Counted from the stretch's first letter, positions 1 to 7,838 are shown. The stretch: 26,712 nucleotides of DNA from 2-02-FULL-44-35 sp964629505 (GCA_964629505.1 CAZVQR010000003.1:1-26712); one strand, 5' to 3'. The notes: generated from the sequence alone by a model not told the origin. Made by a program: numbers and translations.

Positions 1-1
1 G

Positions 2-814
2 TGGGGAAAAGGTTTTCCCGGCTGGCACATTGAATGTTCGGCGATGAGCATGAAATATCTGGGCAAACATTTTGACCTTCACACCGGCGGTATTGATTTG
101 TTGGGCACCCATCACCCAAACGAAATTGCTCAGTCGGAAGCGACGACCAATAAAAAATTCGTCAACTACTGGTTGCATAATGAATTCATCACGATTGAAA
201 GCCGTAAAATTTCCAAGTCATTGGGTAATACCGTGACTTTGAAAAATATCGCCGACCGCGGTTTCTCGCCTCTCGCTTATCGGTTGTGGTTGCTTGGCGC
301 GCATTATCGTTCGCCAATCAATTTTACTTGGGAAGTATTGGCAGGCGCTGACAAGGCATTGTTCCGACTGAAAAAACTTTTGGTGGAAGAATTGGGTGCC
401 AAAACTGGCAAAGTTGATACCAATTATGCTGAAAAATTCGTGATGGCCATCAGCGACGATTTGGATACACCGAAGGCATTGGTTTTGCTTTGGGATTTGG
501 TCAAAGACAAAAACATCGCCAATGAAAATAAACGGGCTTCTATTATTTATTTTGACAGAATTTTCGGTTTGGGTTTGGAAGACCGCGCCGCGCTTTCCAA
601 AGAAATGAAAATGGCGCAATTGCTGCCGGAAAAGTGGTCCAGCGCCATTAAAACACTAATGGACGAGCGGGAGAAAGCGCGACGCGAGCAGAATTTCCAG
701 AAAGCCGACACTATCCGCCAAGAACTGGCGCAAAAAGGTTACCAAATCAAAGATACGCCCGAAGGCCCCGAGCTTCACATTCTCCGTGATGTCAACAAAG
801 CAAAAAAGATCTAA
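2..814 (+). CDS. cysS: Cysteinyl-tRNA synthetase, C-terminal part (5' end outside window)
   Basis: Class I aminoacyl-tRNA synthetase that charges tRNA-Cys. The open frame runs from the left edge, so the N-terminal half is missing. The first visible residues, GWHIECSAMSMKYLG, are the conserved CysRS block that supplies zinc-ligand Cys and His residues. HTGGIDL and the KMSKS-like loop KISKSLGN follow, then the helical C-terminal anticodon region. The first ATG inside the window (44) is internal and not the start. It ends in TAA, 83 bases before dnaB, and has no overlap with its neighbour. The identification is secure; only the length of the missing part is unknown. Confidence 0.96.
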   Translation, partial: WGKGFPGWHIECSAMSMKYLGKHFDLHTGGIDLLGTHHPNEIAQSEATTNKKFVNYWLHNEFITIESRKISKSLGNTVTLKNIADRGFSPLAYRLWLLGAHYRSPINFTWEVLAGADKALFRLKKLLVEELGAKTGKVDTNYAEKFVMAISDDLDTPKALVLLWDLVKDKNIANENKRASIIYFDRIFGLGLEDRAALSKEMKMAQLLPEKWSSAIKTLMDEREKARREQNFQKADTIRQELAQKGYQIKDTPEGPELHILRDVNKAKKI

Positions 815-880
815 TAGAAAATAATCCCCAGCAATTCCACAAGATATCCCAACTGACCAGCTTTCTGGTGATTTGGTTGC

Positions 881-889
881 TGTGATAAA
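881..889 (+). promoter_or_regulatory. Extended -10 promoter of dnaB
   Basis: TGTGATAAA (TG, one base, then a -10 hexamer) ends 8 bases before the dnaB ATG, with no purine-rich ribosome site between. The geometry suggests a leaderless or nearly leaderless mRNA, as at several other genes here. Confidence 0.5.
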
Positions 890-897
890 ATCTGGCA

Positions 898-2289
898 ATG
901 GATAGCCTGACCACCGGAGCTTTTTTGGCGGCGACTAGCCGAATTCCGCCACAAAATATTGACGCCGAGCGCGCTTTGCTCGGTTCTGTTATGACGCGCC
1001 CCGATGTGATTTACGATGTGGTGGATATCATCATCGGCAAATCATTTTATTCCGAACGGCATAAAATAATTTACGAAACGATGCTGGAATTGTTCAGCAA
1101 AAGCCAACCTATTGATTTACTCTCAATGGCTTCGCGGCTCAAAGAAAAAGAATTACTGGAACGAGCCGGCGGCAATCTTTACTTGACCGAACTTTTAGGC
1201 AGTGTTCCTTCGGCTTCCAATGCCAAACATTACGCCGAAATTGTCCAGAAAAAGTCCATGATGCGCCGGCTCATTGAAGCGGCCGAACGCATCACTTCTT
1301 TGGGTTATGACGAAACCCAGGAGATGGCGGAAATTTTGGACAAAGCCGAAAAGCAAATTTTTGATGTCAGCAATTCTTCTTTCACTCACAAATTTATTGA
1401 ACTGAAAGAGGCACTGGGCGAGGCCTGGGAGCGCTTGGACCGATTACATAAATCCAAAGATAATTTGCGCGGTTTGCCGACCGGTTTTCCGGAATTGGAT
1501 AATAAATTGTCAGGTTTGCAAAAATCTGATTTGATAATTTTGGCAGCGCGGCCATCAATGGGCAAAACCGCTTTGGCTTTGGATATCGCCCGCCAAACAT
1601 CGGTTAACCACAAAAACACCGTCGGGATTTTTTCTTTGGAAATGAGTTCCCAACAATTGGTGGACCGGATGCTGGCGTCCGAGTCGCGGGTGGATGCTTG
1701 GAAATTGCGCACTGGCCGGTTGTCGGCGGAGTCGGAGTTTGAACAAATTCGCGATTCGTTGGACCGATTAGCCAAGGCACCGATTTTTATTGACGATCAG
1801 CCAGGCAGTAATATTTTGAAAATGCGAGCGGTGTCGCGGCGACTGAAAGCAGAAAAAAATCTCAGTTTGATTATTGTTGATTATCTACAATTGATGATTC
1901 CAACCAACGCTCGAGCCTTTGACAGCATGGTTCAGCAGGTAACAGAAATTTCCCGTTCGTTGAAAACTTTAGCGCGCGAACTGGATATACCGGTCTTGGC
2001 GCTTTCTCAATTGTCTCGGGCGGTGGAACAACGAGGCGGCAAACCGCGGCTCTCCGACCTTCGCGATTCCGGTTCAATTGAGCAAGATGCCGATGTGGTG
2101 ATGTTTATTCACCGCGAAGACAAATACAAAGAGGATTCGGAAAAACCCAACATCGCCCAGATTTTAATTGAAAAACACCGCAATGGTCCAACGGGTAAGG
2201 TCGAACTTTATTTCGACGACAAGAAAGCGACATTTTTGAGCGTGGACAAGAGCGATTTCGGCGATTTGGCGAAAGAGGAAAGTTTCTAA
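898..2289 (+). CDS. dnaB: Replicative DNA helicase DnaB
   Basis: Hexameric helicase that unwinds DNA at the replication fork. The protein has 463 residues, the usual length for the family. The N-terminal primase-interacting domain opens with PPQNIDAERALLGSVM, which is characteristic of DnaB. The C-terminal RecA-like ATPase has Walker A (ARPSMGKTALAL, about residue 218), the Walker B strand LIIVDYLQLM, ALSQLSRAVEQRGGKPRLSD, and the arginine-finger region SGSIEQDADVVMFIHRE. No intein interrupts the ATPase motifs, although DnaB is a common intein host. The start at 898 follows an extended -10 box and gives the expected N-terminus. The gene stands alone between cysS and recR. Confidence 0.97.
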   Translation: MDSLTTGAFLAATSRIPPQNIDAERALLGSVMTRPDVIYDVVDIIIGKSFYSERHKIIYETMLELFSKSQPIDLLSMASRLKEKELLERAGGNLYLTELLGSVPSASNAKHYAEIVQKKSMMRRLIEAAERITSLGYDETQEMAEILDKAEKQIFDVSNSSFTHKFIELKEALGEAWERLDRLHKSKDNLRGLPTGFPELDNKLSGLQKSDLIILAARPSMGKTALALDIARQTSVNHKNTVGIFSLEMSSQQLVDRMLASESRVDAWKLRTGRLSAESEFEQIRDSLDRLAKAPIFIDDQPGSNILKMRAVSRRLKAEKNLSLIIVDYLQLMIPTNARAFDSMVQQVTEISRSLKTLARELDIPVLALSQLSRAVEQRGGKPRLSDLRDSGSIEQDADVVMFIHREDKYKEDSEKPNIAQILIEKHRNGPTGKVELYFDDKKATFLSVDKSDFGDLAKEESF

Positions 2290-2310
2290 AAAATTCTTTC
2301 TCAACATTTC

Positions 2311-2394
2311 GCCGTAGTAGCAAAATTTTTTCCGCTTTACCCTTCCCCGAAACGGGTTGGGCTCCGACGCGTATAAAAATTTTGCTACTGCGGC
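2311..2394. repeat. Long imperfect inverted repeat between dnaB and recR
   Basis: The arms at 2311-2330 and 2375-2394 are reverse complements at 19 of 20 positions and enclose a 44-base GC-richer loop. The left arm ends in a T run and the right arm starts with an A run, so the structure could end transcription from either side. It could equally be a small non-autonomous palindromic element. Confidence 0.6.
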
Positions 2395-2400
2395 TTCATT

Positions 2401-2409
2401 TGCTAATAT
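2401..2409 (+). promoter_or_regulatory. Extended -10 promoter of recR
   Basis: TGCTAATAT lies just downstream of the long inverted repeat and 11 bases before the recR ATG. The same box is found in front of ruvA. Confidence 0.5.
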
Positions 2410-2420
2410 AAACTTTAATC

Positions 2421-3041
2421 ATGACCATCATAGAAAAACTTACGGAAATTTTCGGCAGTTTTCCCGGCATTGGTTCTCGCCAAGCGAAGCGGTTTGTTTT
2501 CTTTTTGCTTGGCCGCGGCGGTGCCTACATTGATGAACTGATTAGACTGCTGCAAAATTTGAAAAAAGACATCAAGCAGTGCCCCATTTGTTTTCGCTAC
2601 TTTGCCAAAGGTACCGCCGCGGAAAATCGTTGCCAGATTTGCCGTGACGAGCATCGCGCCAGCGATGTGCTGATGATTGTTTGCCGCGATGTGGATTTGG
2701 AGACACTAGAAAAAAGTGGCGCGTTCGCTGGCCGCTATTTTGTTTTAGGCGGCGCTTTGCCGATTTTGGAAAAAAATCCCGATAGAAAAATCCGCGGGCA
2801 CGAGCTTTTGAAAGCGGTAGAAAAGGCCAGTAAAGATGACGCTCTAAAAGAAATTATTTTGGCAATGAATACCGACCCCGAAGGTGAAAACACCACTGAC
2901 TTCCTTCACAAATTATTGGAGCCGCTGGTAAAAAAACACAATATAAAAATTTCCCTGCTCGGCCGCGGTTTGTCTACCGACGCCGAGCTGGAATACGCCG
3001 ACGCCGACACCCTAAAAAACGCTCTGCGCAATCGATTTTAA
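2421..3041 (+). CDS. recR: Recombination mediator RecR
   Basis: RecR acts with RecO (and RecF) to load RecA at gaps. The 206 residues match the family length. A helix-hairpin-helix region (FPGIGSRQAKRF, near residue 16) comes first. A four-cysteine zinc finger follows: CPIC and CQIC, about residues 52-75. Then comes a Toprim domain with the conserved run AMNTDPEGENTTDFL. The C-terminus (SLLGRGLSTDAELEYAD) corresponds to the usual 'RGLPVGGDLEYAD' end, with ST in place of the usual VG. The gene converges with the minus-strand operon that ends at 3162. Confidence 0.95.
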   Translation: MTIIEKLTEIFGSFPGIGSRQAKRFVFFLLGRGGAYIDELIRLLQNLKKDIKQCPICFRYFAKGTAAENRCQICRDEHRASDVLMIVCRDVDLETLEKSGAFAGRYFVLGGALPILEKNPDRKIRGHELLKAVEKASKDDALKEIILAMNTDPEGENTTDFLHKLLEPLVKKHNIKISLLGRGLSTDAELEYADADTLKNALRNRF

Positions 3042-3053
3042 TTTTATAGCGAA

Positions 3054-3146
3054 AAGAACAAATTTTAAAAATTCTAGGTGGGGGCGTGCCAAATTGCGAG
3101 GTCTGCGAGCAATTTGGGGTTAAGGAATTTTTAAAATTTCGTTCTT
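3054..3146. repeat. Nested inverted repeat (cruciform-like) between convergent genes
   Basis: The outer arms are 3054-3074 and 3125-3146. They share 15 perfectly paired bases plus six more after a one-base bulge. Inside is a second 9-bp hairpin, 3089-3097 with 3109-3117 (CCAAATTGC / GCAATTTGG). It lies between the ends of recR and the convergent lamin-tail gene, so it may be a bidirectional terminator. The right outer arm recurs at 11925-11945 with 20 of 21 bases identical, which suggests a repeat family. Confidence 0.6.
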
Positions 3147-3161
3147 GGAGCCGCTCCGTAA

Positions 3162-4142
3162 TTAATACGAAACCGAATCAATCAGCTTGCCGTTCTGGTC
3201 TAAGAGCTCAATGGTCTCGCGTTTGCTTTTCCAAAGCGTTTCATCACGCGACAGGTAAATCCGCCAATCGGGCTGGTAAAAATCTTTGTCGTTTTTATGG
3301 GTCTGAACGCAATAGCTATAAGTGGTTTTTTCTATGAGAAAATTATTACACTCCGGCGATAATTCTAATTTGCCGGTAGTGAAAGTGGTGCAGGCCGGAA
3401 AACGCTCAATATAGTCCAGACATTTGTCGTTCAATTGATTAGGCGCTTTGGGCAACGGTTCGTTCCGCACGGTCGGGCAGTTGCTGTATAAGTAAGGATT
3501 AAAATTTTGATTTTTTGCCAAATAGCCCAGACATTTATTTACGCGGAAAGATACGCCGAGCGGCGAGCGGCCGGTGATAATGTAAGCGGTTTCGCCTGGT
3601 CCAAGGAAAATGTCTTGCGCTGAATTAATCATGCCGGAGAAATATAGATAGACGCCCTGACCGATTTCAACTTTAACGCCGCTGGTGGCGCTTTTGAGTG
3701 TTAAATCAGTAAGGTGAATTTTTTCTTTGATATTATTATCGGCGCGCAAGGTGATGTATTCGTAATTAGCGGCGCTAGTGCCAAAGTTGTAGTTGTTAGG
3801 CCGGCTCAAATAAATTTTGCCTTTGAGGGGAGAGAAGCTGGTGTTGGCGGTTGGCGAAGTTTCGGTTTGAGCTCCGGTTGGCGTTTGGGTTGGCGGCGGG
3901 AAAGAGGGCAGGAAATTGGGCGTCAGATTTTCAAAAGATGGCATAGAAAATAGTTTGGAAAACCAGGAACCGTTCGGTTTCTGGTTTTGGCCGGCGGCGG
4001 CATTAGTCGGCGCTGTTGGCAGCGGTAAGTTTTTGGCAAAATCATCGCCGGAATTATCTTTTCCGCCGACAAAAAACCAAATGCCGCCGCCGACTACGAC
4101 AGCGAAAATTATGAAAAATAAGATGGCATTTCTGGGCGTCAT
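3162..4142 (-). CDS. Membrane-anchored exported protein with lamin-tail-like C-terminus
   Basis: Function unknown. The protein has 326 residues. A short cytoplasmic start is followed by one hydrophobic helix (about residues 5-27), then a Pro/Thr/Asn-rich linker (about 35-105). An extracellular part follows, beginning KIYLSRPNNYNFG and ending IELLDQNGKLIDSVSY, which resembles the ending of lamin-tail (LTD) beta-sandwich domains. Seven cysteines lie in the middle part and could form disulfides, in line with the VKOR-type enzyme at 10901. The start at 4142 is chosen because its ATG overlaps the mutM TGA (ATGA), which implies translational coupling; a longer frame to 4244 only reads through mutM. 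It is last in the operon mur ligase - membrane protein - mutM - this gene. Confidence 0.8.
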   Translation of the reverse strand: MTPRNAILFFIIFAVVVGGGIWFFVGGKDNSGDDFAKNLPLPTAPTNAAAGQNQKPNGSWFSKLFSMPSFENLTPNFLPSFPPPTQTPTGAQTETSPTANTSFSPLKGKIYLSRPNNYNFGTSAANYEYITLRADNNIKEKIHLTDLTLKSATSGVKVEIGQGVYLYFSGMINSAQDIFLGPGETAYIITGRSPLGVSFRVNKCLGYLAKNQNFNPYLYSNCPTVRNEPLPKAPNQLNDKCLDYIERFPACTTFTTGKLELSPECNNFLIEKTTYSYCVQTHKNDKDFYQPDWRIYLSRDETLWKSKRETIELLDQNGKLIDSVSY

Positions 4143-5011
4143 GATTTTATTATACTCCTTTTTTGATGTTCTGGGCAAAAGTGGGCGGAGCGGCCGCCGA
4201 TTTTCAGTCGCTTGAGAATGCCGCGGCAATTCGGTTTTGTGCAAGGTTCGCCTTCGTGGCCGTAAGCGCGAGTTTCGTTTTGAAAATTGCCGCGTTGGCC
4301 CAGAATATTACGATAATCAGATTCAGAATCGCCACCAATTTTGATTGAATGCCGAAGAATTTTCTTCATTGTCCTGTACATTTTTTTGATTTTTGCCGGC
4401 GGGATTTTTTTGACAATAGTCAATGGGTGAACGCCGGTGTGCCAGAGCATTTCATCGGAGTAAATGTTGCCGATGCCGGCGATGATATCTTGAGCCATTA
4501 AAACTTGCTTGATTTTACCGTTGGGTTTTTTGAGCAATCGCTCATGTAATTTTTGCCAAGTGAAGTTTTTTTCCAATGGTTCCGGCCCTAAATTTTTCAA
4601 ATCCGAATCGGTTTCAAGTTTGCCAGTTTCTATTAAAGTTACCTTGGCAAATTTCCGCAAATCCGACAACGCCAAATCTTTTCCGTTAGAAAGTGTAAAA
4701 ATCACATGTATAAATTTTTCTTTTTGTCGGCAATTTCCATACAAAAGACAGCCAGTCATTTTCATATGAATTAAAATAGTTTTTCCGTTGGAAAGTTGGA
4801 GTAAAACATTTTTCGCTCGGCGCGAAGCGCCAAAAATTTTCGCGCCAATAACCGACGTCCGAAATTTTTTGAAAAATTTACGGTCTTTAATATTCGGTTT
4901 GCCAAGATGAAATTCCGAATAGTAATCAGTCCAGACATCTTTAATTACCAAACCGCGAACATAGCGGTTCAGTCCATTAACCGTCGTTTGAACTTCAGGC
5001 AGTTCGGGCAT
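4139..5011 (-). CDS. mutM: Formamidopyrimidine-DNA glycosylase (Fpg/MutM)
   Basis: Base-excision repair enzyme that removes 8-oxoguanine and cuts the abasic site. The 290 residues start MPELPEVQTT, where Pro2 (the Schiff-base nucleophile) and Glu3 are the catalytic residues. The beta-turn lysine is seen in LIHMKMTG, and the helix-two-turn-helix is AQDIIAGIGNIYSDEMLW. The C-terminal zinc-finger region reads CTKPNCRG ... HFCPEHQ, so the fourth ligand may be His instead of Cys, a small deviation from the usual C4 finger. The gene overlaps the upstream membrane-protein gene by 17 bases and shares ATGA with the downstream gene. Confidence 0.95.
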   Translation of the reverse strand: MPELPEVQTTVNGLNRYVRGLVIKDVWTDYYSEFHLGKPNIKDRKFFKKFRTSVIGAKIFGASRRAKNVLLQLSNGKTILIHMKMTGCLLYGNCRQKEKFIHVIFTLSNGKDLALSDLRKFAKVTLIETGKLETDSDLKNLGPEPLEKNFTWQKLHERLLKKPNGKIKQVLMAQDIIAGIGNIYSDEMLWHTGVHPLTIVKKIPPAKIKKMYRTMKKILRHSIKIGGDSESDYRNILGQRGNFQNETRAYGHEGEPCTKPNCRGILKRLKIGGRSAHFCPEHQKRSIIKS

Positions 5012-5564
5012 AAGCGCTGGCGAGAAAAATGGCTAAAAACCAAACGAGAGCCATTTTTAGGTCAAGCTGGAATAGAAATGGCGCTGGTAAGATTGCCGCG
5101 ACAGTCCCAAAGAAAAGAACATTGTCTCTTTTATCACCCAACTGTTGATAGCGAGCGGCCGAGAGCCTATTGCGAGTTAGTCTTTTTAGATAAGAATGCC
5201 AGCCGATGTAGAATAATAACAAATTAAGCGCCGCTAAGCCCAGCAATATCAATATTAACTGCGTCAGAGTGAAAAAATCAAAAAACCAATATGACAGAAG
5301 AGTTCCCACCCCAACGCCAATAATATCAATGAGCGAATTTTCAACATCTTCCACAATTCGGATAATTGACTCCCACACTTCATAAATAAAACCCAGAAAT
5401 AAGGAGATGGTTAGAATTTGCCAAAGAGGTAAATTAAAAAACAAACCGACAATGCCAATTAAAATTCCCGATATAACATGAACCAATAACCACGGGTCAA
5501 CATATTTGCCGTGCCCGAAACGAAATTTGACAGCGCTTTTTGCCGAGCGTTCAAAATATAACAT
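4995..5564 (-). CDS. Small multi-pass membrane protein, VanZ/DUF2238-like
   Basis: The 189 residues contain about five hydrophobic segments. Conserved-looking charged residues lie in or next to membrane segments: VHVISG (about 29-34), YEVWESIIRIVEDVENSLIDIIGVG (in two parts, about 61-85). An acidic motif E..E...DVENSLxDxxxGxxG like this is seen in small integral membrane families such as VanZ-like and DUF2238 proteins, but I cannot assign a family firmly. The gene overlaps the end of the Mur ligase by 14 bases and the start of mutM by 17 bases, so it is co-transcribed and probably coupled. No catalytic role can be stated. Confidence 0.75.
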   Translation of the reverse strand: MLYFERSAKSAVKFRFGHGKYVDPWLLVHVISGILIGIVGLFFNLPLWQILTISLFLGFIYEVWESIIRIVEDVENSLIDIIGVGVGTLLSYWFFDFFTLTQLILILLGLAALNLLLFYIGWHSYLKRLTRNRLSAARYQQLGDKRDNVLFFGTVAAILPAPFLFQLDLKMALVWFLAIFLASAYARTA

Positions 5565-6876
5565 TGTCTTTTATTTTTTTGACGCATAAAAGTTCTTCAC
5601 GCGCCACTTCTTCATCACTCCACGGAACTTTTGAATTGTTGGGCCCCATAATGAACGGGTCGGTGCCTTTACCCGTAATCAAAACGACGCAGTCGTTTTG
5701 ATTACGGGTACCCAATCCGCCCGCGGGCGGATTTAGGGTGCCGTTCGCGAGTCGAAGAGCTTTTTGAATCGCCTCTCTCCGGTCCAAAATTATTTCCGGC
5801 TTATGATTTTTTATGCCCGTCGCCATTTCCAAAAGAATTTGTTTGGGGTCCTCGTCGTAGGGGTCCTCATTGGTTAAAATTATTTGAGCGCAGAATTCGT
5901 CGGCGATTTTGCCCATCGCCGGCCGTTTCCATTTGTCACGGCCGCCACCGGTATTGCCCAAAACGCAAATTTTTCTTTTGCCAGCGAAAGCTTCGTAAAT
6001 GGCGCGGAGCGAATCGGGTGTGTGAGCGTAATCAATTACCACTTCAAAGTCATCAGTTTTTATAATTTGCGCTCGGCCCTTGATTTCTTCAACTTTTTCA
6101 ACAGCTCGTTTGATTGCCAAAGTGGAAATACCAAGAACTTTGCCAAAATTGGCGGCGGCAAGAATGTTGTAAATATTAAACAAGCCGCGCAGGCGCGAGA
6201 TTATTTTTTCGCCATTGAACATCATTTCCAAACCATCTGATTTTAAACTGTAAAGCTTGGCGTCTTCCAACCGGTAAGGAATTTTATTTCGCACCTTGCT
6301 CGCCAAAAATTTTTCGCCTTCTTTGTCATCAGTATTGGCAATAATTATTTTGTTTGGCTTCGGCGATTTTTCCAAAGCGCGGGCAATAGAAAGTTTGGCG
6401 TCTCGATATTTTTCATAAGAACCGTGCGATTCAATATGCTCAGGCGCCAAGTTGGTGAAAATCAACGCGTCTAAATCAATAAATTTATGGCGGAATTGTT
6501 TGGCGCCTTCGGAGGTTATTTCCAAAATCACCCAGTCGCAATTTTCTTTGCTCGCTTGGCGCAAAAATTTCTGAATAAAAAATCGGCCGGGCATAGTCAT
6601 TTTAAATAAATTGCGCGTCGTTCGCTCGCCGATTTTAAAACGGATGGTGGAAGCCAACGCGGTTTGTTCGCCGATTTCTTCCAAAATCGCGTTTACCAAT
6701 TCGCAAACCGAGCTCTTGCCTTTGGTGCCGGTGATAGCGACCACTTTAATTTTCCGAGAAGGGAAGCGATAAACAATTGCCGCGGCAAATGCCAACAGCC
6801 AATGATAAATCGGCTGGAAAAATGTAAAAATTCTTTTGGGCATCAATTTTTTGGCTAAAAATAAAAGTTTATTCAC
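5551..6876 (-). CDS. murE: MurE-type UDP-MurNAc-peptide ligase
   Basis: ATP-dependent ligase that adds the third residue to the peptidoglycan stem peptide. P-loop ITGTKGKSSVCEL, the MurE-like DYAHTPDSL and GNTGGGRDKWKRPAMGKIA, and the C-terminal VLITGKGTDPFIMG are all present. The N-terminal UDP-binding domain is reduced to a short hydrophobic leader, as in many CPR homologues. The usual meso-DAP motif DNPR is replaced by NEDPYDEDP, so the amino acid added is unlikely to be meso-DAP. About 17 residues (NGTLNPPAGGLGTRNQN) before VLITGKG are encoded by palindromic repeats (see 5670-5733). The GTG start at 6876 is chosen because a TATTAT box lies 6 bases upstream; ATG 6843 is the alternative, and a longer frame to 6975 crosses that promoter. 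First gene of the operon. Confidence 0.88.
   Translation of the reverse strand: MNKLLFLAKKLMPKRIFTFFQPIYHWLLAFAAAIVYRFPSRKIKVVAITGTKGKSSVCELVNAILEEIGEQTALASTIRFKIGERTTRNLFKMTMPGRFFIQKFLRQASKENCDWVILEITSEGAKQFRHKFIDLDALIFTNLAPEHIESHGSYEKYRDAKLSIARALEKSPKPNKIIIANTDDKEGEKFLASKVRNKIPYRLEDAKLYSLKSDGLEMMFNGEKIISRLRGLFNIYNILAAANFGKVLGISTLAIKRAVEKVEEIKGRAQIIKTDDFEVVIDYAHTPDSLRAIYEAFAGKRKICVLGNTGGGRDKWKRPAMGKIADEFCAQIILTNEDPYDEDPKQILLEMATGIKNHKPEIILDRREAIQKALRLANGTLNPPAGGLGTRNQNDCVVLITGKGTDPFIMGPNNSKVPWSDEEVAREELLCVKKIKDNVIF
5670..5733. repeat. Two adjacent perfect palindromes inside the mur ligase gene
   Basis: 5670-5688 and 5692-5710 form a perfect 19-bp inverted repeat with a 3-base loop. The right arm is the gene's own conserved VVLITGK coding stretch, so the left arm is an inverted copy of it. 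Three bases further, 5714-5733 is a perfect 20-base palindrome (AATCCGCCCG and its complement), of the REP-like type. Together they encode an extra in-frame peptide between conserved Mur ligase motifs. Confidence 0.8.
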
Positions 6877-6882
6877 TTTTCC

Positions 6883-6888
6883 ATAATA
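6883..6888 (-). promoter_or_regulatory. -10 box of the mur ligase operon
   Basis: TATTAT on the minus strand, 6 bases before the GTG at 6876. It supports that start and a leaderless transcript for the four-gene operon. Confidence 0.4.
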
Positions 6889-6912
6889 TCGGTTATCAAG
6901 CCCATTTTCCAC

Positions 6913-6941
6913 TTGACAACAATAACTCAATATGCTAACCT
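6913..6941 (+). promoter_or_regulatory. Promoter of the DGR target gene
   Basis: A perfect -35 box TTGACA (6913-6918), a 17-base spacer, and an extended -10 TGCTAACCT (6933-6941). It predicts a leader of about 80 bases before the ATG at 7031. That ATG has a Shine-Dalgarno-like AAAGGA at 7017-7022, unlike the leaderless genes around it. Confidence 0.6.
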
Positions 6942-7030
6942 CTTGGCAGTAATCGAGCACATTTACATAAACCAAACGCCTACCGTCAAGTCGCGGGCGA
7001 GCTCGATTTACGAAAGAAAGGAACCTGCAT

Positions 7031-7825
7031 ATGACAGAACCCTTGGTTAGAAAATCAACTCATGACCTGGCGTTCTTGATCGCAAGTCAAGTCGCATCGA
7101 CGAACCTAACTGAAGAAGTGGAAAGATACTTTCTTGCGCAGAAGCAAGAAGTTTCTCCCGCTCTTCAACGCGGGTTCGTACTCCCGGGGGCAATCATTCC
7201 ATCGGCGGTGCCTGTCGAAATGATCGGTTATCCGATTGAAGAAACAGATTGTTTTTTGTGGTTTGACCACATGGAGCAGTTCGCCGAGAGACGCTTTGGG
7301 ATGAAGATTTCGCTCCGGGAAATGTTCCCGCTTCCATCGCGGCTTCCGTGGAAACAAGTTTTACCCATCTTTAACCCAGGTCTCACAAATCGGGAAATGG
7401 TGAATAAAGCCTTCGTTTCCAGGAAGTTGGTCACACCGTATGAATCGGTAGATGTGATGGAGTATTCTGGTTCCGGGGCGAGTGTGCCCTGTCTGTATCT
7501 CACCGAGCGGTCCGCGAAGCCAACCCCGGCGACGATGGGATTGCCGCCGAAGTTCGCCAAGCACTGGTTTGCTGGTCGGCAGACTGCACCGTTGAACCTT
7601 TGTGGCTACGGCATCGGGACGAGTTTGTTGAATGAAGTCGAGAAACAGTTTCTCGATCCGGAAACATGGACATGGTTTCCGGAGAACACGCTCTCCGATG
7701 GCCATGTTGCATACGGCAACTACAATCCGGGCTACGGCAAGGTCAAGTTCAACTACAACGATTCGGACTGCGGGCTTGGCGGCTTCGGTTTTCGCGAGGC
7801 AATTTACCTCAAACCTAAAACCTGA
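7031..7825 (+). CDS. DGR variable target protein (C-type-lectin-like C-terminus)
   Basis: 264 residues. The last 44 residues contain the variable repeat. The C-terminal block from WTWFPENTL to GFGFREAI resembles the C-type-lectin-fold end of DGR variable proteins, where a GFR-type motif near the end is typical. The rest (1-220) matches nothing I recognise; it has no signal peptide or transmembrane helix. Seven codons (225, 235, 247, 248, 249, 251, 257) carry substitutions at template adenines: His, Tyr, Cys, Gly, Leu, Gly and Ala replace Asn, Asn, Tyr, Glu, Asn, Asn and Glu. These would form a variable binding surface. The gene has its own promoter, ribosome site and downstream hairpin. Its codons are GC-richer than those of the neighbours, which may mark transfer. 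Ligand unknown. Confidence 0.85.
   Translation: MTEPLVRKSTHDLAFLIASQVASTNLTEEVERYFLAQKQEVSPALQRGFVLPGAIIPSAVPVEMIGYPIEETDCFLWFDHMEQFAERRFGMKISLREMFPLPSRLPWKQVLPIFNPGLTNREMVNKAFVSRKLVTPYESVDVMEYSGSGASVPCLYLTERSAKPTPATMGLPPKFAKHWFAGRQTAPLNLCGYGIGTSLLNEVEKQFLDPETWTWFPENTLSDGHVAYGNYNPGYGKVKFNYNDSDCGLGGFGFREAIYLKPKT
7690..7805 (+). repeat. DGR variable repeat (VR)
   Basis: 116 bases aligned without gaps to 8049-8164 (offset 359) with ten differences. Nine lie opposite an A in the template: 7703, 7733, 7770, 7773, 7775, 7776, 7781, 7782 and 7800. The tenth is A at 7718 opposite template G. All nine are at codon positions 1 or 2 of the target gene. This is the adenine-specific signature of DGR mutagenic retrohoming. 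Confidence 0.93.
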
Positions 7826-7838
7826 TTCTCTTCTGCAC

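Noticed and set aside
1555..1775. Open frames antisense to dnaB and other large genes
   Set aside because: They lie entirely within conserved coding sequence on the other strand and have no start signals or recognisable domains.
5714..5733. CRISPR-like repeat
   Set aside because: There is a single palindrome pair without spacer periodicity; no cas gene or array is present in the window.
6877..6975. N-terminal extension of the Mur ligase
   Set aside because: It crosses the predicted promoter of the gene and the divergent DGR target promoter; the residues do not resemble the family.
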